From Chondrinema litorale (GTDB taxonomy: Bacteria; Bacteroidota; Bacteroidia; Cytophagales; Flammeovirgaceae): DNA of 64,000 nucleotides. This document shows positions 18,365 through 27,430 of this stretch, piece by piece. The notes beneath the pieces were generated by a model. It had not been told where the DNA came from. It made no database searches and saw only the letters and a program-made list of their open reading frames with translations. The position numbers and the translations under genes were made by a program. The stretch covers positions 1,178,001 to 1,242,000 of the forward strand of contig NZ_CP111043.1 in assembly GCF_026250525.1 (NCBI RefSeq), given 5' to 3'. Position 1 is the first letter of the stretch; each line of letters begins with the position of its first letter.

Positions 18365-19528
18365 CTATTCGGTCTGCACAACTCCAATATCTCCTAAGTA
18401 AACATCCCATAAGGTTTGTTTTTCACCTACTACGTACTTGTCGTATGTTTTCAGAATTACAGTCATGTTTTTCTTGGTAACATCAGTGTAAACCAATGCA
18501 CCATCTATAAAACCTTCAAATTTTTGCTGAAGCGTTACGATTCCGTAGTAGTTTCCATCTTCACCTTTACGAATGTTACTTACGTAGCTGATATCAGACC
18601 AAGAAACTCTTACGTCATCGTACTTAAGAAGTTTCAATTTCTCAAAATAAGTTCTGATCTCATACTTCTTTACTACAGATCTGTTTTTTGAAGATACTTC
18701 CATTACGCGGTTTGCATCAATAAACAATTTTACTGCAGCATCTATAGCTTCATTAGCTTTTTGGAATTTAGTATTCTTGTTTGCAATTAACCTAAGATAA
18801 TCTTCTAACTCTTTGGTTTTTGCAAGTGCTTTTTCCTCAAACTCTTCTTTTTTCACATTTGGCATTCCTTCGTCCAAAATGTTATCTCCAGTGCTACCAG
18901 TGTTAGTAGTAGTGGTAGTACTACCTGAATTGGTGTTTAAAGAAACATTTTGAAAATTACCAGTAGCCAAAGAATTGTCCATCCCTTTAATCTCGTCGCT
19001 TACTACGTTCAAAGCTTTTGCAACTTCATCTGCGGCAGCATACATTTGGTATTTTCCATCTTTGTATAAAATCATATACAAATTGCTTGTATTAACAGAA
19101 GCTGGGTTACCAGATTTAAGGTCTTTATAATTTACTTTGCCCATATTAATATCAGTGATATTAGCAGCAATTACCTTTTTCTCTTTGGTTACAAGCTTAT
19201 CGATTTTATTATTAGTACCAGATGCATATGCAACACTCACTAAATCCTTTTTCGCATCAGAGTACACATGATAGGTACCTAAAGGATAGATAGCCATCAT
19301 AATATCCGATTTTAGAATGTTGTAAAACTGACCTAATTGATCATTTGCCACCTGATATTTAACCAAATCGGCATTTATTTCCATAGACTTTATTCTCGTT
19401 GAGCGAGAATCAGGAAAAAACAACACTTCCTGTGATTGGGCAAATAACTGTGAGCAAACAGCAAACAATACGATTATTAGAGGCAGTGCTCTTTTATTTA
19501 CTTGTAATGCCAGGTTTAAACTTCTCAT
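18365..19528 (-). CDS. Secreted protein of unknown function with Ser/Thr-rich linker
   Basis: A 387-residue protein with a signal peptide (1-30, ending CSQLFAQ). The N-terminal domain (about 31-190) begins QEVLFFPDSRSTRIKSMEIN. A low-complexity Ser/Thr/Asn/Gly linker follows (about 197-215), then a helical segment and a C-terminal beta-rich domain ending in LWDVYLGDIGVVQTE. The C-terminal domain resembles in layout the beta block of the FN3-like protein downstream. No known family recognised. First gene of the secreted cluster, with a long upstream non-coding region. Confidence 0.8.
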   Translation of the reverse strand: MRSLNLALQVNKRALPLIIVLFAVCSQLFAQSQEVLFFPDSRSTRIKSMEINADLVKYQVANDQLGQFYNILKSDIMMAIYPLGTYHVYSDAKKDLVSVAYASGTNNKIDKLVTKEKKVIAANITDINMGKVNYKDLKSGNPASVNTSNLYMILYKDGKYQMYAAADEVAKALNVVSDEIKGMDNSLATGNFQNVSLNTNSGSTTTTTNTGSTGDNILDEGMPNVKKEEFEEKALAKTKELEDYLRLIANKNTKFQKANEAIDAAVKLFIDANRVMEVSSKNRSVVKKYEIRTYFEKLKLLKYDDVRVSWSDISYVSNIRKGEDGNYYGIVTLQQKFEGFIDGALVYTDVTKKNMTVILKTYDKYVVGEKQTLWDVYLGDIGVVQTE

Positions 19529-20074
19529 AATAGATTTTGAAGACTTAATTTATTGAAAATCCTTATAAAATTTGGTATATCAGTAGATTTACTTCCTAAG
19601 TACAATCAAATATTACACCTAATAATAATATTTTCTGAAAGCTTAATTTACTGAAAAAATATAATTTATTACCTGCAAATAAAAACTACTAACAATATAA
19701 TCTACTAATCAATTTCGATATAAAATGTTAACTATTAGCCTATCTTACTAGAAAACCTACTAAAGGTAACTTATCAATTACTTCAAATAAATTGCTAGTG
19801 AAAGGTGCATTAACACTTCAACCAACTTGATTATCAATAAATTATAAACTTATATTTTTATTTATTGATACTTCCTTTACGAGATTTAGTCGTCGTGGTT
19901 ATTTGTTAGATGGGATTATTTACATTTGTTAATTAATTAAAATTAGAAATTACTAAGATCAATTAAAAATTTATGCCGACTAGTATTGCATAATTCTTAC
20001 ATGATTTTTTTCTAATTTATTATGCATTTTGCAAAGATTTATTGCCTGCAAATTCAAAGGTAAACTAAAAATAT
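19529..20074. other. 546-base AT-rich non-coding region
   Basis: No supportable gene. It contains an 11-base perfect inverted repeat (19832-19842 with 19860-19870) and a minus-strand TACCTTTG box at 20055-20062, just after the lgt-like stop, which could start a long leader for the gene at 19528. Confidence 0.5.
19832..19870. repeat. Perfect 11-base inverted repeat
   Basis: TATCAATAAAT and ATTTATTGATA separated by 17 bases. AT-only apart from one C/G pair, with no T run after it, so it is more like a protein site or a weak hairpin than a terminator. Confidence 0.5.
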
Positions 20075-20890
20075 TTAATTATTTTTTCTAAGAGACTTTT
20101 TATACAACCAGATATAAACACAAAATACCGCCAAAATTACCAGTAAGCTGATTAATTGCGAATGTGTAATTAAGCCGTTAAACAAAAACCCACGCTTGTA
20201 ATCTCCTCTGAACTCTTCTAAAAACATTCTACCAAAAGAGTAGATCATTAAATACAATAGAAAAATTTGCCCATCAAACTTTTTCTTGGCTCTGTATATA
20301 CCCAAAAACAAAATGATCATACCTAAGAAAAACACACTATATAATTGAGAGGGGTGAAGTGCTTCGTTTAGTGGTCTTGCATGGCTACGAGGATCGGTAA
20401 AAGTAATTGCCAATGCAGAATCTGTTGGTAAACCATAGCAACAACCTGCAAAAAAACAGCCTAGCCTGCCAAAAAAATGCACAATGCATGTGGTTAAAGC
20501 CATAATATCTAACATGCCAGTTACTGGTAATTGATGCTTTTTAAAAAACCACAACATTGCGGGTATACAAAATAAAAGCGACCCAAAGAACACAAAACCA
20601 TTTTCAAAACCAGCAAATATGTCTTTTGGAGACTCTAAATATCTAAGCGGATCTTCTAAAAAGAACAATGCTTTACCTCCTACAAATGCAGCTATAATTA
20701 GTATAATTACAAGGTCTGCCGTCTGGGATATTTTTACATTATATTGCTTTTTAGAATAATATGCGGTGTGCCAATATGCCAATAAAGTTCCTAAGGCAAT
20801 CATAAACCCATAACTATATATTGTTATTTTATCTGGAAGAAAACTGCTTAGAATCGCTGGTGTATCCCACTCAAAAAATACCGGATGCAT
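20075..20890 (-). CDS. lgt: Prolipoprotein diacylglyceryl transferase family protein (variant Lgt)
   Basis: Seven-helix inner-membrane protein of 271 residues that would transfer diacylglycerol to the lipobox Cys of prolipoproteins. Family landmarks are IYSYGFMIALG near 24-34, GRLGCFFAGCCYG at 141-153 and HPSQLYSVFFLG near 179-190. The catalytic-region Arg (Arg142) is kept, but the His of the E. coli HGG motif is Phe102 here, and the Asn and Glu of GRIGN..GE are replaced by Cys145 and Cys150. This Cys-rich form is, to my recollection, common in Bacteroidota. It may be the main Lgt or a paralogue. Confidence 0.8.
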   Translation of the reverse strand: MHPVFFEWDTPAILSSFLPDKITIYSYGFMIALGTLLAYWHTAYYSKKQYNVKISQTADLVIILIIAAFVGGKALFFLEDPLRYLESPKDIFAGFENGFVFFGSLLFCIPAMLWFFKKHQLPVTGMLDIMALTTCIVHFFGRLGCFFAGCCYGLPTDSALAITFTDPRSHARPLNEALHPSQLYSVFFLGMIILFLGIYRAKKKFDGQIFLLYLMIYSFGRMFLEEFRGDYKRGFLFNGLITHSQLISLLVILAVFCVYIWLYKKSLRKNN

Positions 20891-21029
20891 AAAAAATTAT
20901 TTTTTGCCTGTTGTTAGTATGAATCAAAAAGCTGAAAATAAAAATCATTTTCATCGAAAATTCACTCGACTGGAATATTTTTGGCAAAAACTAAAACTAT
21001 CATAATAAATATTTAAATAAAATTAGCTT

Positions 21030-21962
21030 ATGAAGTGTCTAATCATAGATGAGATGTATCCTGGAATTCAGGAGTTACTAAGCGATTTCGGTTTGCAATC
21101 CGACCATTTCCCAGATATTACACCAGAAAAAGTATTGGAAATAATCCCTCAGTATGAAGGATTAATTCTTAGAAGCAAAATGAAAGTTGATATCGACTTT
21201 CTAGAAAAAGCAGCCAAACTAAAGTTTATAGCCAGAGCTGGTGCAGGTGTAGATCAAATTGATGAAGATTATTTAGAGAAAAGACAAATCAGACTTTTTA
21301 ACGCTCCTGAAGGTAACAGAGATGCAGTAGGTGAACATGCTTTGGGCATGTTGCTATCACTTTTAAACAAGTTACACACTGCTGATATTGAAGTAAGAAA
21401 TAAACAATGGAGAAGAGAAGCTAATCGCGGGTATGAGGTAAAAGGTAAAACTGTTGGTATTATAGGCTATGGCAACATGGGAAAAGCTTTTGCTAAAAGA
21501 CTAAGAGGTTTTGAATGCACAACTATTGCTTATGACATAAAACCAGATGTGGAAACCAACAGCGATGCACAAATGGTAGATTTGGAAACGCTTTTTAATG
21601 AAACAGATATTTTAAGCTTACATATACCACTTACTCCAATTAGTAACAAAATGGTAGATGAGGCTTTTCTTGATAAGTTTAAAAAGCCAATTTATCTTAT
21701 TAATACTGCTCGTGGACCTGTTGTTCCATTTTCAGCAGTTAAATATGGTTTAGAAAAAGAGTTAATTACTGCAGCAGGGCTAGATGTATTGGAAAACGAA
21801 AAACTTTCAACCCTTACTCCAAACCAAGCAGCAGCCTTCGACTATATTTCTAAGTTGCCAAATGTATTGCTCTCTCCACATGTTGGTGGTTGGACGTTTG
21901 AGTCTTATAAAAGAATAAATGAAGTACTGGCTGAAAAAATTAAAAAAGCCTATTTCGAATAA
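21030..21962 (+). CDS. D-isomer specific 2-hydroxyacid dehydrogenase, SerA-like
   Basis: NAD-dependent dehydrogenase of 310 residues. The substrate domain is split around a Rossmann domain (about 95-280) with VGIIGYGNMGKAF. Catalytic Arg lies in LINTARGPVV, Glu in GLDVLENEKL and His in LSPHVGGWT. RAGAGVDQID near 71-80 fits phosphoglycerate dehydrogenase relatives, but the ACT or ASB regulatory domains are absent and no serC or serB adjoins it, so the substrate is uncertain. Divergent from lgt; convergent with the EamA transporter. Confidence 0.9.
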   Translation: MKCLIIDEMYPGIQELLSDFGLQSDHFPDITPEKVLEIIPQYEGLILRSKMKVDIDFLEKAAKLKFIARAGAGVDQIDEDYLEKRQIRLFNAPEGNRDAVGEHALGMLLSLLNKLHTADIEVRNKQWRREANRGYEVKGKTVGIIGYGNMGKAFAKRLRGFECTTIAYDIKPDVETNSDAQMVDLETLFNETDILSLHIPLTPISNKMVDEAFLDKFKKPIYLINTARGPVVPFSAVKYGLEKELITAAGLDVLENEKLSTLTPNQAAAFDYISKLPNVLLSPHVGGWTFESYKRINEVLAEKIKKAYFE

Positions 21963-21982
21963 GATTTAGAGATGAGTGAGTT

Positions 21983-22003
21983 AAGCTGAATTTATTTCAG
22001 CTT
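21983..22003. terminator. Short hairpin between convergent genes
   Basis: AAGCTGAA-tttat-TTCAGCTT is a perfect 8-base stem in the 29-base gap and overlaps the end of the EamA gene. Poor T runs, so the strength is doubtful. Confidence 0.5.
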
Positions 22004-22882
22004 TCTTCTGCTCTCTAATACAGAGTATAAAATAACTGAACCTATTATTAATAGTGCACCTATATAAAAAGAGAAATTCATTTGCTCCTTTTCACCCAAA
22101 AATAAAAGTGCTACTAAAATTCCATATATAGGAGACATATTCGCAGAGAGGGTTACAGTAAATGGCGAAATGGATTTCATCAACTTTATAAACTGAGAGT
22201 AAATAAAGATAGAGAATACAAAAACCAACGCTGCAATAAAAGCCCAATCTTTTAATGTTGGAACCATAATGGAATAACCTTCTGTACTTATAAAAAACAT
22301 GTATATAGGTATAAAAATAACAGTACCTAACCATGCTCCAGCCATTTGATAGAAAGTAATTACGTAATGGTGAAATCCTCTACTTAATCTCGCATTAAAA
22401 ACAGTAACAATAGCGCCCAATAAGCCCGCAATAATACCTATAACCAAACCAAGTGGATGTTTTATGCCAGATTGAGTAATTACTAAAATGCCAACAATTA
22501 CTACTCCCCCAGTGATTAGCTGTACATAATTAATTTTTTTCTTTTCTATAAAAGGAGTTATAAAACTTACCCAAACAGATGTGGTGGAAATACCTATCAA
22601 ACAAACTGTCGCATTAGAAATTTTAGCAGATGCTACTAATAGCAACCAGTAAATACCTGTGAGTAAACCACTAAGTAGTATTCTAAGTAATGCATCTATT
22701 TCAAGATTTAGTCTGTACTTTTTTACATAACTAAAGACTCCCAGAAACAAAAAAGCTACTAATGTTCTGTAAAATACGATCTCCAAAGCAGGTAATGATA
22801 TAAACAATACAATAATAGGAATTGCACTGCTGAGCAAAACAATGAAATGAAGCGCAAAAAAATCACCTGTCTTTGACGGCAT
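21992..22882 (-). CDS. EamA/DMT superfamily transporter
   Basis: Inner-membrane protein of 296 residues with about ten hydrophobic helices in two repeats of the EamA domain (about 5-140 and 150-290). IVFYRTLVAFLFLGVF in the first repeat and SPIYGILVALLFLGE in the second are typical. The substrate is not predictable; relatives export amino acids or metabolites. No operon partner. Confidence 0.9.
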   Translation of the reverse strand: MPSKTGDFFALHFIVLLSSAIPIIVLFISLPALEIVFYRTLVAFLFLGVFSYVKKYRLNLEIDALLRILLSGLLTGIYWLLLVASAKISNATVCLIGISTTSVWVSFITPFIEKKKINYVQLITGGVVIVGILVITQSGIKHPLGLVIGIIAGLLGAIVTVFNARLSRGFHHYVITFYQMAGAWLGTVIFIPIYMFFISTEGYSIMVPTLKDWAFIAALVFVFSIFIYSQFIKLMKSISPFTVTLSANMSPIYGILVALLFLGEKEQMNFSFYIGALLIIGSVILYSVLESRRKLK

Positions 22883-23158
22883 CCTTTGTTTGTTTTAAAA
22901 AAATCCCATTTTTATGGGCTTTGTATCCAATAAAAAAAGTCATTTACATTAGTTGAATTAACGCACAATAGCCTTTCGTATTAAAAAACTGTCCATGTAA
23001 TTTTTCTTTAAAGCTTAAATAATTTTAAAATTCATGATTAATAAAGCTTTTTAATGACAATTACTTTTAAACTATCTGTAAAATCGCAAATTTTGCACAA
23101 TCAAATTTTGTTGTCACAAAACTGTGATTCATAATTTTTATAAAATTAAATTTTAAAC

Positions 23159-25087
23159 ATGATTAACATCACTTTACCTGACGGATCGGTCAGACAACAT
23201 GAGAAAGGCGTTACTGGCCTAGATGTAGCCAGAGGCATTAGTGAAGGGTTAGCCAGAAATGTGCTCGCGGCTAAAGTAAATGGAGAAGTGTGGGATGCCA
23301 CACGTCCAATTGAAAACGATGCAACGGTGCAGCTTCTCACATGGAACGATACGGAAGGTAAAGCAACGTTCTGGCATTCTTCTGCTCACCTTATGGCCGA
23401 AGCTTTAGAAGCATTATACCCAGGAGTAAAATTAGGTATAGGACCTGCTATAGAAAGTGGTTTCTACTACGATATAGATTTTGGCGATAAAACTTTCTCT
23501 TCTGACGACTTTGAAAAGCTAGAAGCTAAAATGCTAGAACTGGCTCGTCAAAAAAATGAATATGTTAGAAGCGAAATTTCTAAAGATGATGCGACTAAAT
23601 ATTTTACTGAAAAAGACGATCCATATAAGCTTGAGCTAATTGATGGCTTAAACGACGGAGAAATTACTTTTTATCAACAAGGTCATTTTACTGATTTATG
23701 TCGTGGGCCGCATATTCCTAACACTGGTTTTATTAAAGCGATAAAACTAATGAATGTGGCAGGGGCTTACTGGCGTGGAGACGAGAAAAACAAAATGATG
23801 ACCAGAATTTACGGCATCACTTTTCCTAAAGCCAAAGAACTTAAGGAATATCTCGAATTACTTGAAGAAGCTAAAAAACGTGACCACAGAAAACTTGGTA
23901 AAGAATTAGAACTTTTTGCTTTTTCAGAAAAAGTGGGAATGGGTCTGCCATTGTGGTTACCTAAAGGTGCACTTTTAAGAGAAAGGTTAGAAAACTTTCT
24001 TAAAAAAGCACAGGTAAAAGCAGGCTATGAGCCCGTAATTACGCCACATATCGGACATAAAAATCTATATGTAACTTCTGGCCACTACGAAAAATACGGC
24101 GAAGATTCGTTTAGACCTATAAGTACTCCGGGAGATGAGGAATACTTGCTTAAGCCAATGAACTGCCCTCACCACTGTGAGATTTACAAAACAAGACCAA
24201 GATCTTATAAAGAACTACCAGTTCGTTTTGCAGAATTTGGTACTGTTTATCGCTACGAGCAACATGGTGAGTTACATGGTTTAACAAGGGTAAGAGGCTT
24301 TACGCAAGATGATGCTCACATTTTCTGTAGACCAGATCAAGTGAAGGAAGAGTTCATCAAAGTAATTGACCTTGTAATATATGTATTCGAATCTTTAGGA
24401 TTTAGTGAATATACTGCTCAAGTATCTTTGAGAGACCCAGAAAATAAAACCAAATACATTGGTGAAGATGCACTTTGGGAAAAAGCAGAAAGAGAAATAC
24501 AAGAAGCAGCAGCAGAGAGAAACCTTGATACTGTTGTAGAATTAGGCGAAGCAGCTTTCTACGGACCTAAACTTGACTTTATGGTAAAAGATGCCATTGG
24601 CAGAAAATGGCAATTGGGTACCATTCAGGTAGATTATCAGTTACCTCAGCGATTTGAGCTAGAATATGTAGGTGCTGATAACCAAAAACACAGACCTGTA
24701 ATGATTCACCGTGCACCATTTGGCTCAATGGAAAGGTTTGTGGCTATACTTATAGAAAACTCTGGTGGAAACTTCCCAGTTTGGTTAGCTCCTGAACAGA
24801 TTGCGGTACTTCCTATTTCTGAGAAATATCACGATTACGCTGAAAAAATATTTAGCGAGCTTCAGGAAAACGATATCAGAGGTTTTATAGATAGAAGAGA
24901 TGAGAAAATAGGCAGAAAAATTAGAGATGCAGAGGTGAGTAAAATACCTTTTATGATTATTGTTGGAGAGAAAGAAAGTGAAACAAATACCCTTTCAGTA
25001 AGGAAAAAAGGTGAAGGAGATGTAGGCTCTATGAGCGTTTCGGAGTTTAATGAATACTTCAAAAAAGAATCTGCTATCACAAATTAA
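23159..25087 (+). CDS. thrS: Threonyl-tRNA synthetase
   Basis: Class II synthetase of 642 residues. The TGS domain (1-62) is followed by the editing domain with the HxxxH zinc motif [11 protein letters not shown], the catalytic core with [11 protein letters not shown] (zinc and substrate) and [20 protein letters not shown] (motif 2), [11 protein letters not shown] (motif 3), and the C-terminal anticodon domain from about 535. Full length. It is not followed by infC-rpmI-rplT, the neighbours found in many bacteria; a terminator follows instead. No T-box leader is visible. Confidence 0.98.
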   Translation: MINITLPDGSVRQHEKGVTGLDVARGISEGLARNVLAAKVNGEVWDATRPIENDATVQLLTWNDTEGKATFWHSSAHLMAEALEALYPGVKLGIGPAIESGFYYDIDFGDKTFSSDDFEKLEAKMLELARQKNEYVRSEISKDDATKYFTEKDDPYKLELIDGLNDGEITFYQQGHFTDLCRGPHIPNTGFIKAIKLMNVAGAYWRGDEKNKMMTRIYGITFPKAKELKEYLELLEEAKKRDHRKLGKELELFAFSEKVGMGLPLWLPKGALLRERLENFLKKAQVKAGYEPVITPHIGHKNLYVTSGHYEKYGEDSFRPISTPGDEEYLLKPMNCPHHCEIYKTRPRSYKELPVRFAEFGTVYRYEQHGELHGLTRVRGFTQDDAHIFCRPDQVKEEFIKVIDLVIYVFESLGFSEYTAQVSLRDPENKTKYIGEDALWEKAEREIQEAAAERNLDTVVELGEAAFYGPKLDFMVKDAIGRKWQLGTIQVDYQLPQRFELEYVGADNQKHRPVMIHRAPFGSMERFVAILIENSGGNFPVWLAPEQIAVLPISEKYHDYAEKIFSELQENDIRGFIDRRDEKIGRKIRDAEVSKIPFMIIVGEKESETNTLSVRKKGEGDVGSMSVSEFNEYFKKESAITN

Positions 25088-25125
25088 TTTGTGCATCATT
25101 CTAATGTAACAATGAATTAACATTA

Positions 25126-25156
25126 ACAGCTATCTAAAAACAGATAGCTGTTTTTG
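25126..25156 (+). terminator. Intrinsic terminator of thrS
   Basis: ACAGCTATCT-aaaaac-AGATAGCTGT is a perfect 10-base stem followed by five T. Confidence 0.9.
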
Positions 25157-25381
25157 CTTTTTTTATATTTTTTTAACAGTTTTTATGAATTTTTCACAAA
25201 AAACATATATTTTAACAACCAACACACTAAACTACGGCTTTATCCCCTATTGCTAAAAGTTACTTATCTGTTAATAACCACCCTAGAGTTTTGAATCTTT
25301 TTGAATTTACTGTTAAGATTCTGTATCAAGCATTCAAAATATCTTAATGCATCCTCTTAGAAAATTTCCTGATCACTAAGT

Positions 25382-25389
25382 TAGCTTTG
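25382..25389 (+). promoter_or_regulatory. Candidate -7 box (TAGCTTTG) of the lipoprotein gene
   Basis: Matches TAnnTTTG; TTAG at 25357-25360, 21 bases upstream, may serve as a weak -33 element. It would give a leader of about 35 bases. Confidence 0.45.
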
Positions 25390-25432
25390 CCCCACGAATT
25401 ATCTAATCAGAAAATTTTACTTGAAAAATCTT

Positions 25433-27325
25433 ATGAACAAATTAAGAAACTTATTAGCAATTATAGCTTTGTTCTCATCGCTATTTGTTGTTACTTCTTG
25501 TGATGACGATGATGACCCAGCAGTTGTAGAAAGGCCTTCTATCAGCTCTTCATCTGCATCAGCTTCAGTTATTACTGGAAACTCTGCAGCTCTTACGTTT
25601 AATGTTACTGTACCTGGTGGATATGCATCTTCTACTATTTCTGCTGGAAATATAGACAATGAGCCAGAGGTTGGTTCAACTTCAGGTACTATCACAGCTT
25701 CTTTCACTCCAACTTCTGCTGGTACTACTACTATTACTTTAACAGTAACTGACCAGCAATCATCTTCAAAAACTGAAAGTATTTCTGTAGACGTAATCGC
25801 TAACGATCCTGTAGCAGGTGCTCCTCTTATTTCTGGTATTCCAGCAACAGCTACTATTAGCGTTGGAGATACCTTAGGTGGCGAAGCTACTGGAGATATC
25901 GAGGTTATTCTTACTGCTGAAGCAGGTATTTCTTCTTTCACTTTATCTGTAAACGACGGTGCAGAAGCTGCATTAGGTGCTTATGATGGCTCTGCTACTG
26001 CTGATACTATTGATGTATACAGCTTAGGATATGCTCCTACTGAAGCTGGTACTTATGTTTTAGATTTTACATTAACTGATGCTGATGGTGAAACTGCTCA
26101 AGTAACTCACGTACTTACAGTAGACGATGTTGAATATCCTACTTCTATCATCAGTGATAATATTGAGGAAAACACTACTTGGTATGCTGATACAGTATAC
26201 GAACTTGCGGGTCGTATCGCAGTATTAGAAGGTGCTGTTCTAACAATTCAAGCTGGTACTATTATTAAAGGACAAGCTGGTTCTGGTTCTAATGCTACTG
26301 CATTATTAATTGCAAGAGGTGGTACTTTAAATGCTGAAGGATCTCCTACTCAACCTATCATCTTCACTACAGTATCTGACCAAATTGCTCCAGGTCAAAT
26401 TGCTAGCCCTAACATGTTACCAACTGATAGCGGTCTTTGGGGTGGTTTAATCATCTTAGGTAAAGCACCTATCGCTGCTGATGCTGAGTCTATTCAAATT
26501 GAAGGTATTCCTCCATCAGATACTAACGGTTTATATGGTGGTACTGATCCTGATGACAGCTCTGGAACTATCCAATATGTATCTATCCGTCACGGTGGTG
26601 CTAACATTGGTGAGGGTAACGAAATTAACGGTATCACTTTAGGTGGTGTTGGTAGAGGAACTACTATTGACCACATTGAAGTAATTGGTAACCAAGATGA
26701 TGGTATCGAGTTCTTCGGTGGTACTGTAGATGTAAACGACGTATTAATCTGGAATGCTGGTGACGATAGCTTCGACTACGACCAAGGTATAAGCGGTACT
26801 TTAGATAACTTCATCGGAATCTTAGGTCCTGATTCTGACCACGCTCTTGAACTTGACGGTCCTGAAGGAACCGTTCCTGCTAACATTTCTGGTTCTTTCA
26901 CTATCCAAAACGGTTCAATCAAAGGTAGCCTTAATGCTACTGGTGGTGAGTATGCTGACTTAAGAAGTGACATCAGAGGCGAATTAAATAACATTTACTT
27001 CTTCAACTTCAAATCTAGCTCTGATGTTGAGTTCGATAACAACGGAGTTTCTCAAAACTATATTGACGAACTTATCAACTTATCTACTCTACAATTTAAT
27101 GTAAGTCACCTAAGTGAAGGTAACTTAACTGTTGAAGCTATATTCCAAGAAAAAGTTGCTACTGATGATGATGGTGTTGCTACTGAAGATCCACTAGGCA
27201 TCTTCACTGAGAGACCATTAGATAGCACTATTGACATAGTTACAACTCCAACTGTAGGTGCTGATAAAGCAGAATTCTCAGGATGGACTTGGGCAGACTA
27301 TGCTGGTGAATTAGCAGATTTCTAA
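25433..27325 (+). CDS. Abundant-type lipoprotein with Ig-like and parallel beta-helix-like regions
   Basis: A 630-residue lipoprotein; start set at the ATG at 25433 (MNKLRNLLAIIALF), four codons inside a longer TTG frame. The lipobox VTSC is followed by CDDDDDP, an acidic stretch typical of surface export in Bacteroidota. Residues about 35-235 are Ser/Thr/Gly-rich sandwich-like repeats. From about 250 on, AVLTIQAGTIIKGQ, LWGGLIILGKAPI and GGTVDVNDVLIWNAGDDSFD form a pattern seen in right-handed parallel beta helices. Codons are strongly biased to GGT, GCT, ACT and ATC, suggesting very high expression. It lies just before a TonB-dependent receptor, probably as a functional pair. Ligand unknown. 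Confidence 0.82.
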   Translation: MNKLRNLLAIIALFSSLFVVTSCDDDDDPAVVERPSISSSSASASVITGNSAALTFNVTVPGGYASSTISAGNIDNEPEVGSTSGTITASFTPTSAGTTTITLTVTDQQSSSKTESISVDVIANDPVAGAPLISGIPATATISVGDTLGGEATGDIEVILTAEAGISSFTLSVNDGAEAALGAYDGSATADTIDVYSLGYAPTEAGTYVLDFTLTDADGETAQVTHVLTVDDVEYPTSIISDNIEENTTWYADTVYELAGRIAVLEGAVLTIQAGTIIKGQAGSGSNATALLIARGGTLNAEGSPTQPIIFTTVSDQIAPGQIASPNMLPTDSGLWGGLIILGKAPIAADAESIQIEGIPPSDTNGLYGGTDPDDSSGTIQYVSIRHGGANIGEGNEINGITLGGVGRGTTIDHIEVIGNQDDGIEFFGGTVDVNDVLIWNAGDDSFDYDQGISGTLDNFIGILGPDSDHALELDGPEGTVPANISGSFTIQNGSIKGSLNATGGEYADLRSDIRGELNNIYFFNFKSSSDVEFDNNGVSQNYIDELINLSTLQFNVSHLSEGNLTVEAIFQEKVATDDDGVATEDPLGIFTERPLDSTIDIVTTPTVGADKAEFSGWTWADYAGELADF

Positions 27326-27350
27326 TAAATATAACCTTAATTCAGAGGTT

Positions 27351-27384
27351 GCTCGCAAGCTATTCTGGCTTGCGGGCTTTTTTT
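27351..27384 (+). terminator. Terminator between lipoprotein and TonB receptor genes
   Basis: GCTCGCAAGC-tattctg-GCTTGCGGGC (one G-U pair) followed by seven T. It separates two genes that look like partners, so it may set their expression ratio. Confidence 0.9.
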
Positions 27385-27430
27385 GTAAAAAAAGACCTCG
27401 AAATTATTTCTTAATAAATTCAAAATTGAC

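Larger units (their letters stand above)
25088..25432. other. 345-base intergenic region with thrS terminator and promoter
   Basis: Contains the thrS terminator at 25126-25156 and, close to the next start, a TAGCTTTG box. No ORF. Confidence 0.6.

Noticed and set aside
22883..23158. Leader of thrS considered as a T-box or other riboswitch
   Set aside because: No specifier stem, T-box sequence or terminator/antiterminator pair is visible; only a short GCAAATTTTGC palindrome.
25417..25941. 174-codon minus-strand frame over the lipoprotein gene
   Set aside because: It is a by-product of the codon bias of the sense gene; low-complexity Val/Ser/Pro sequence with no family.
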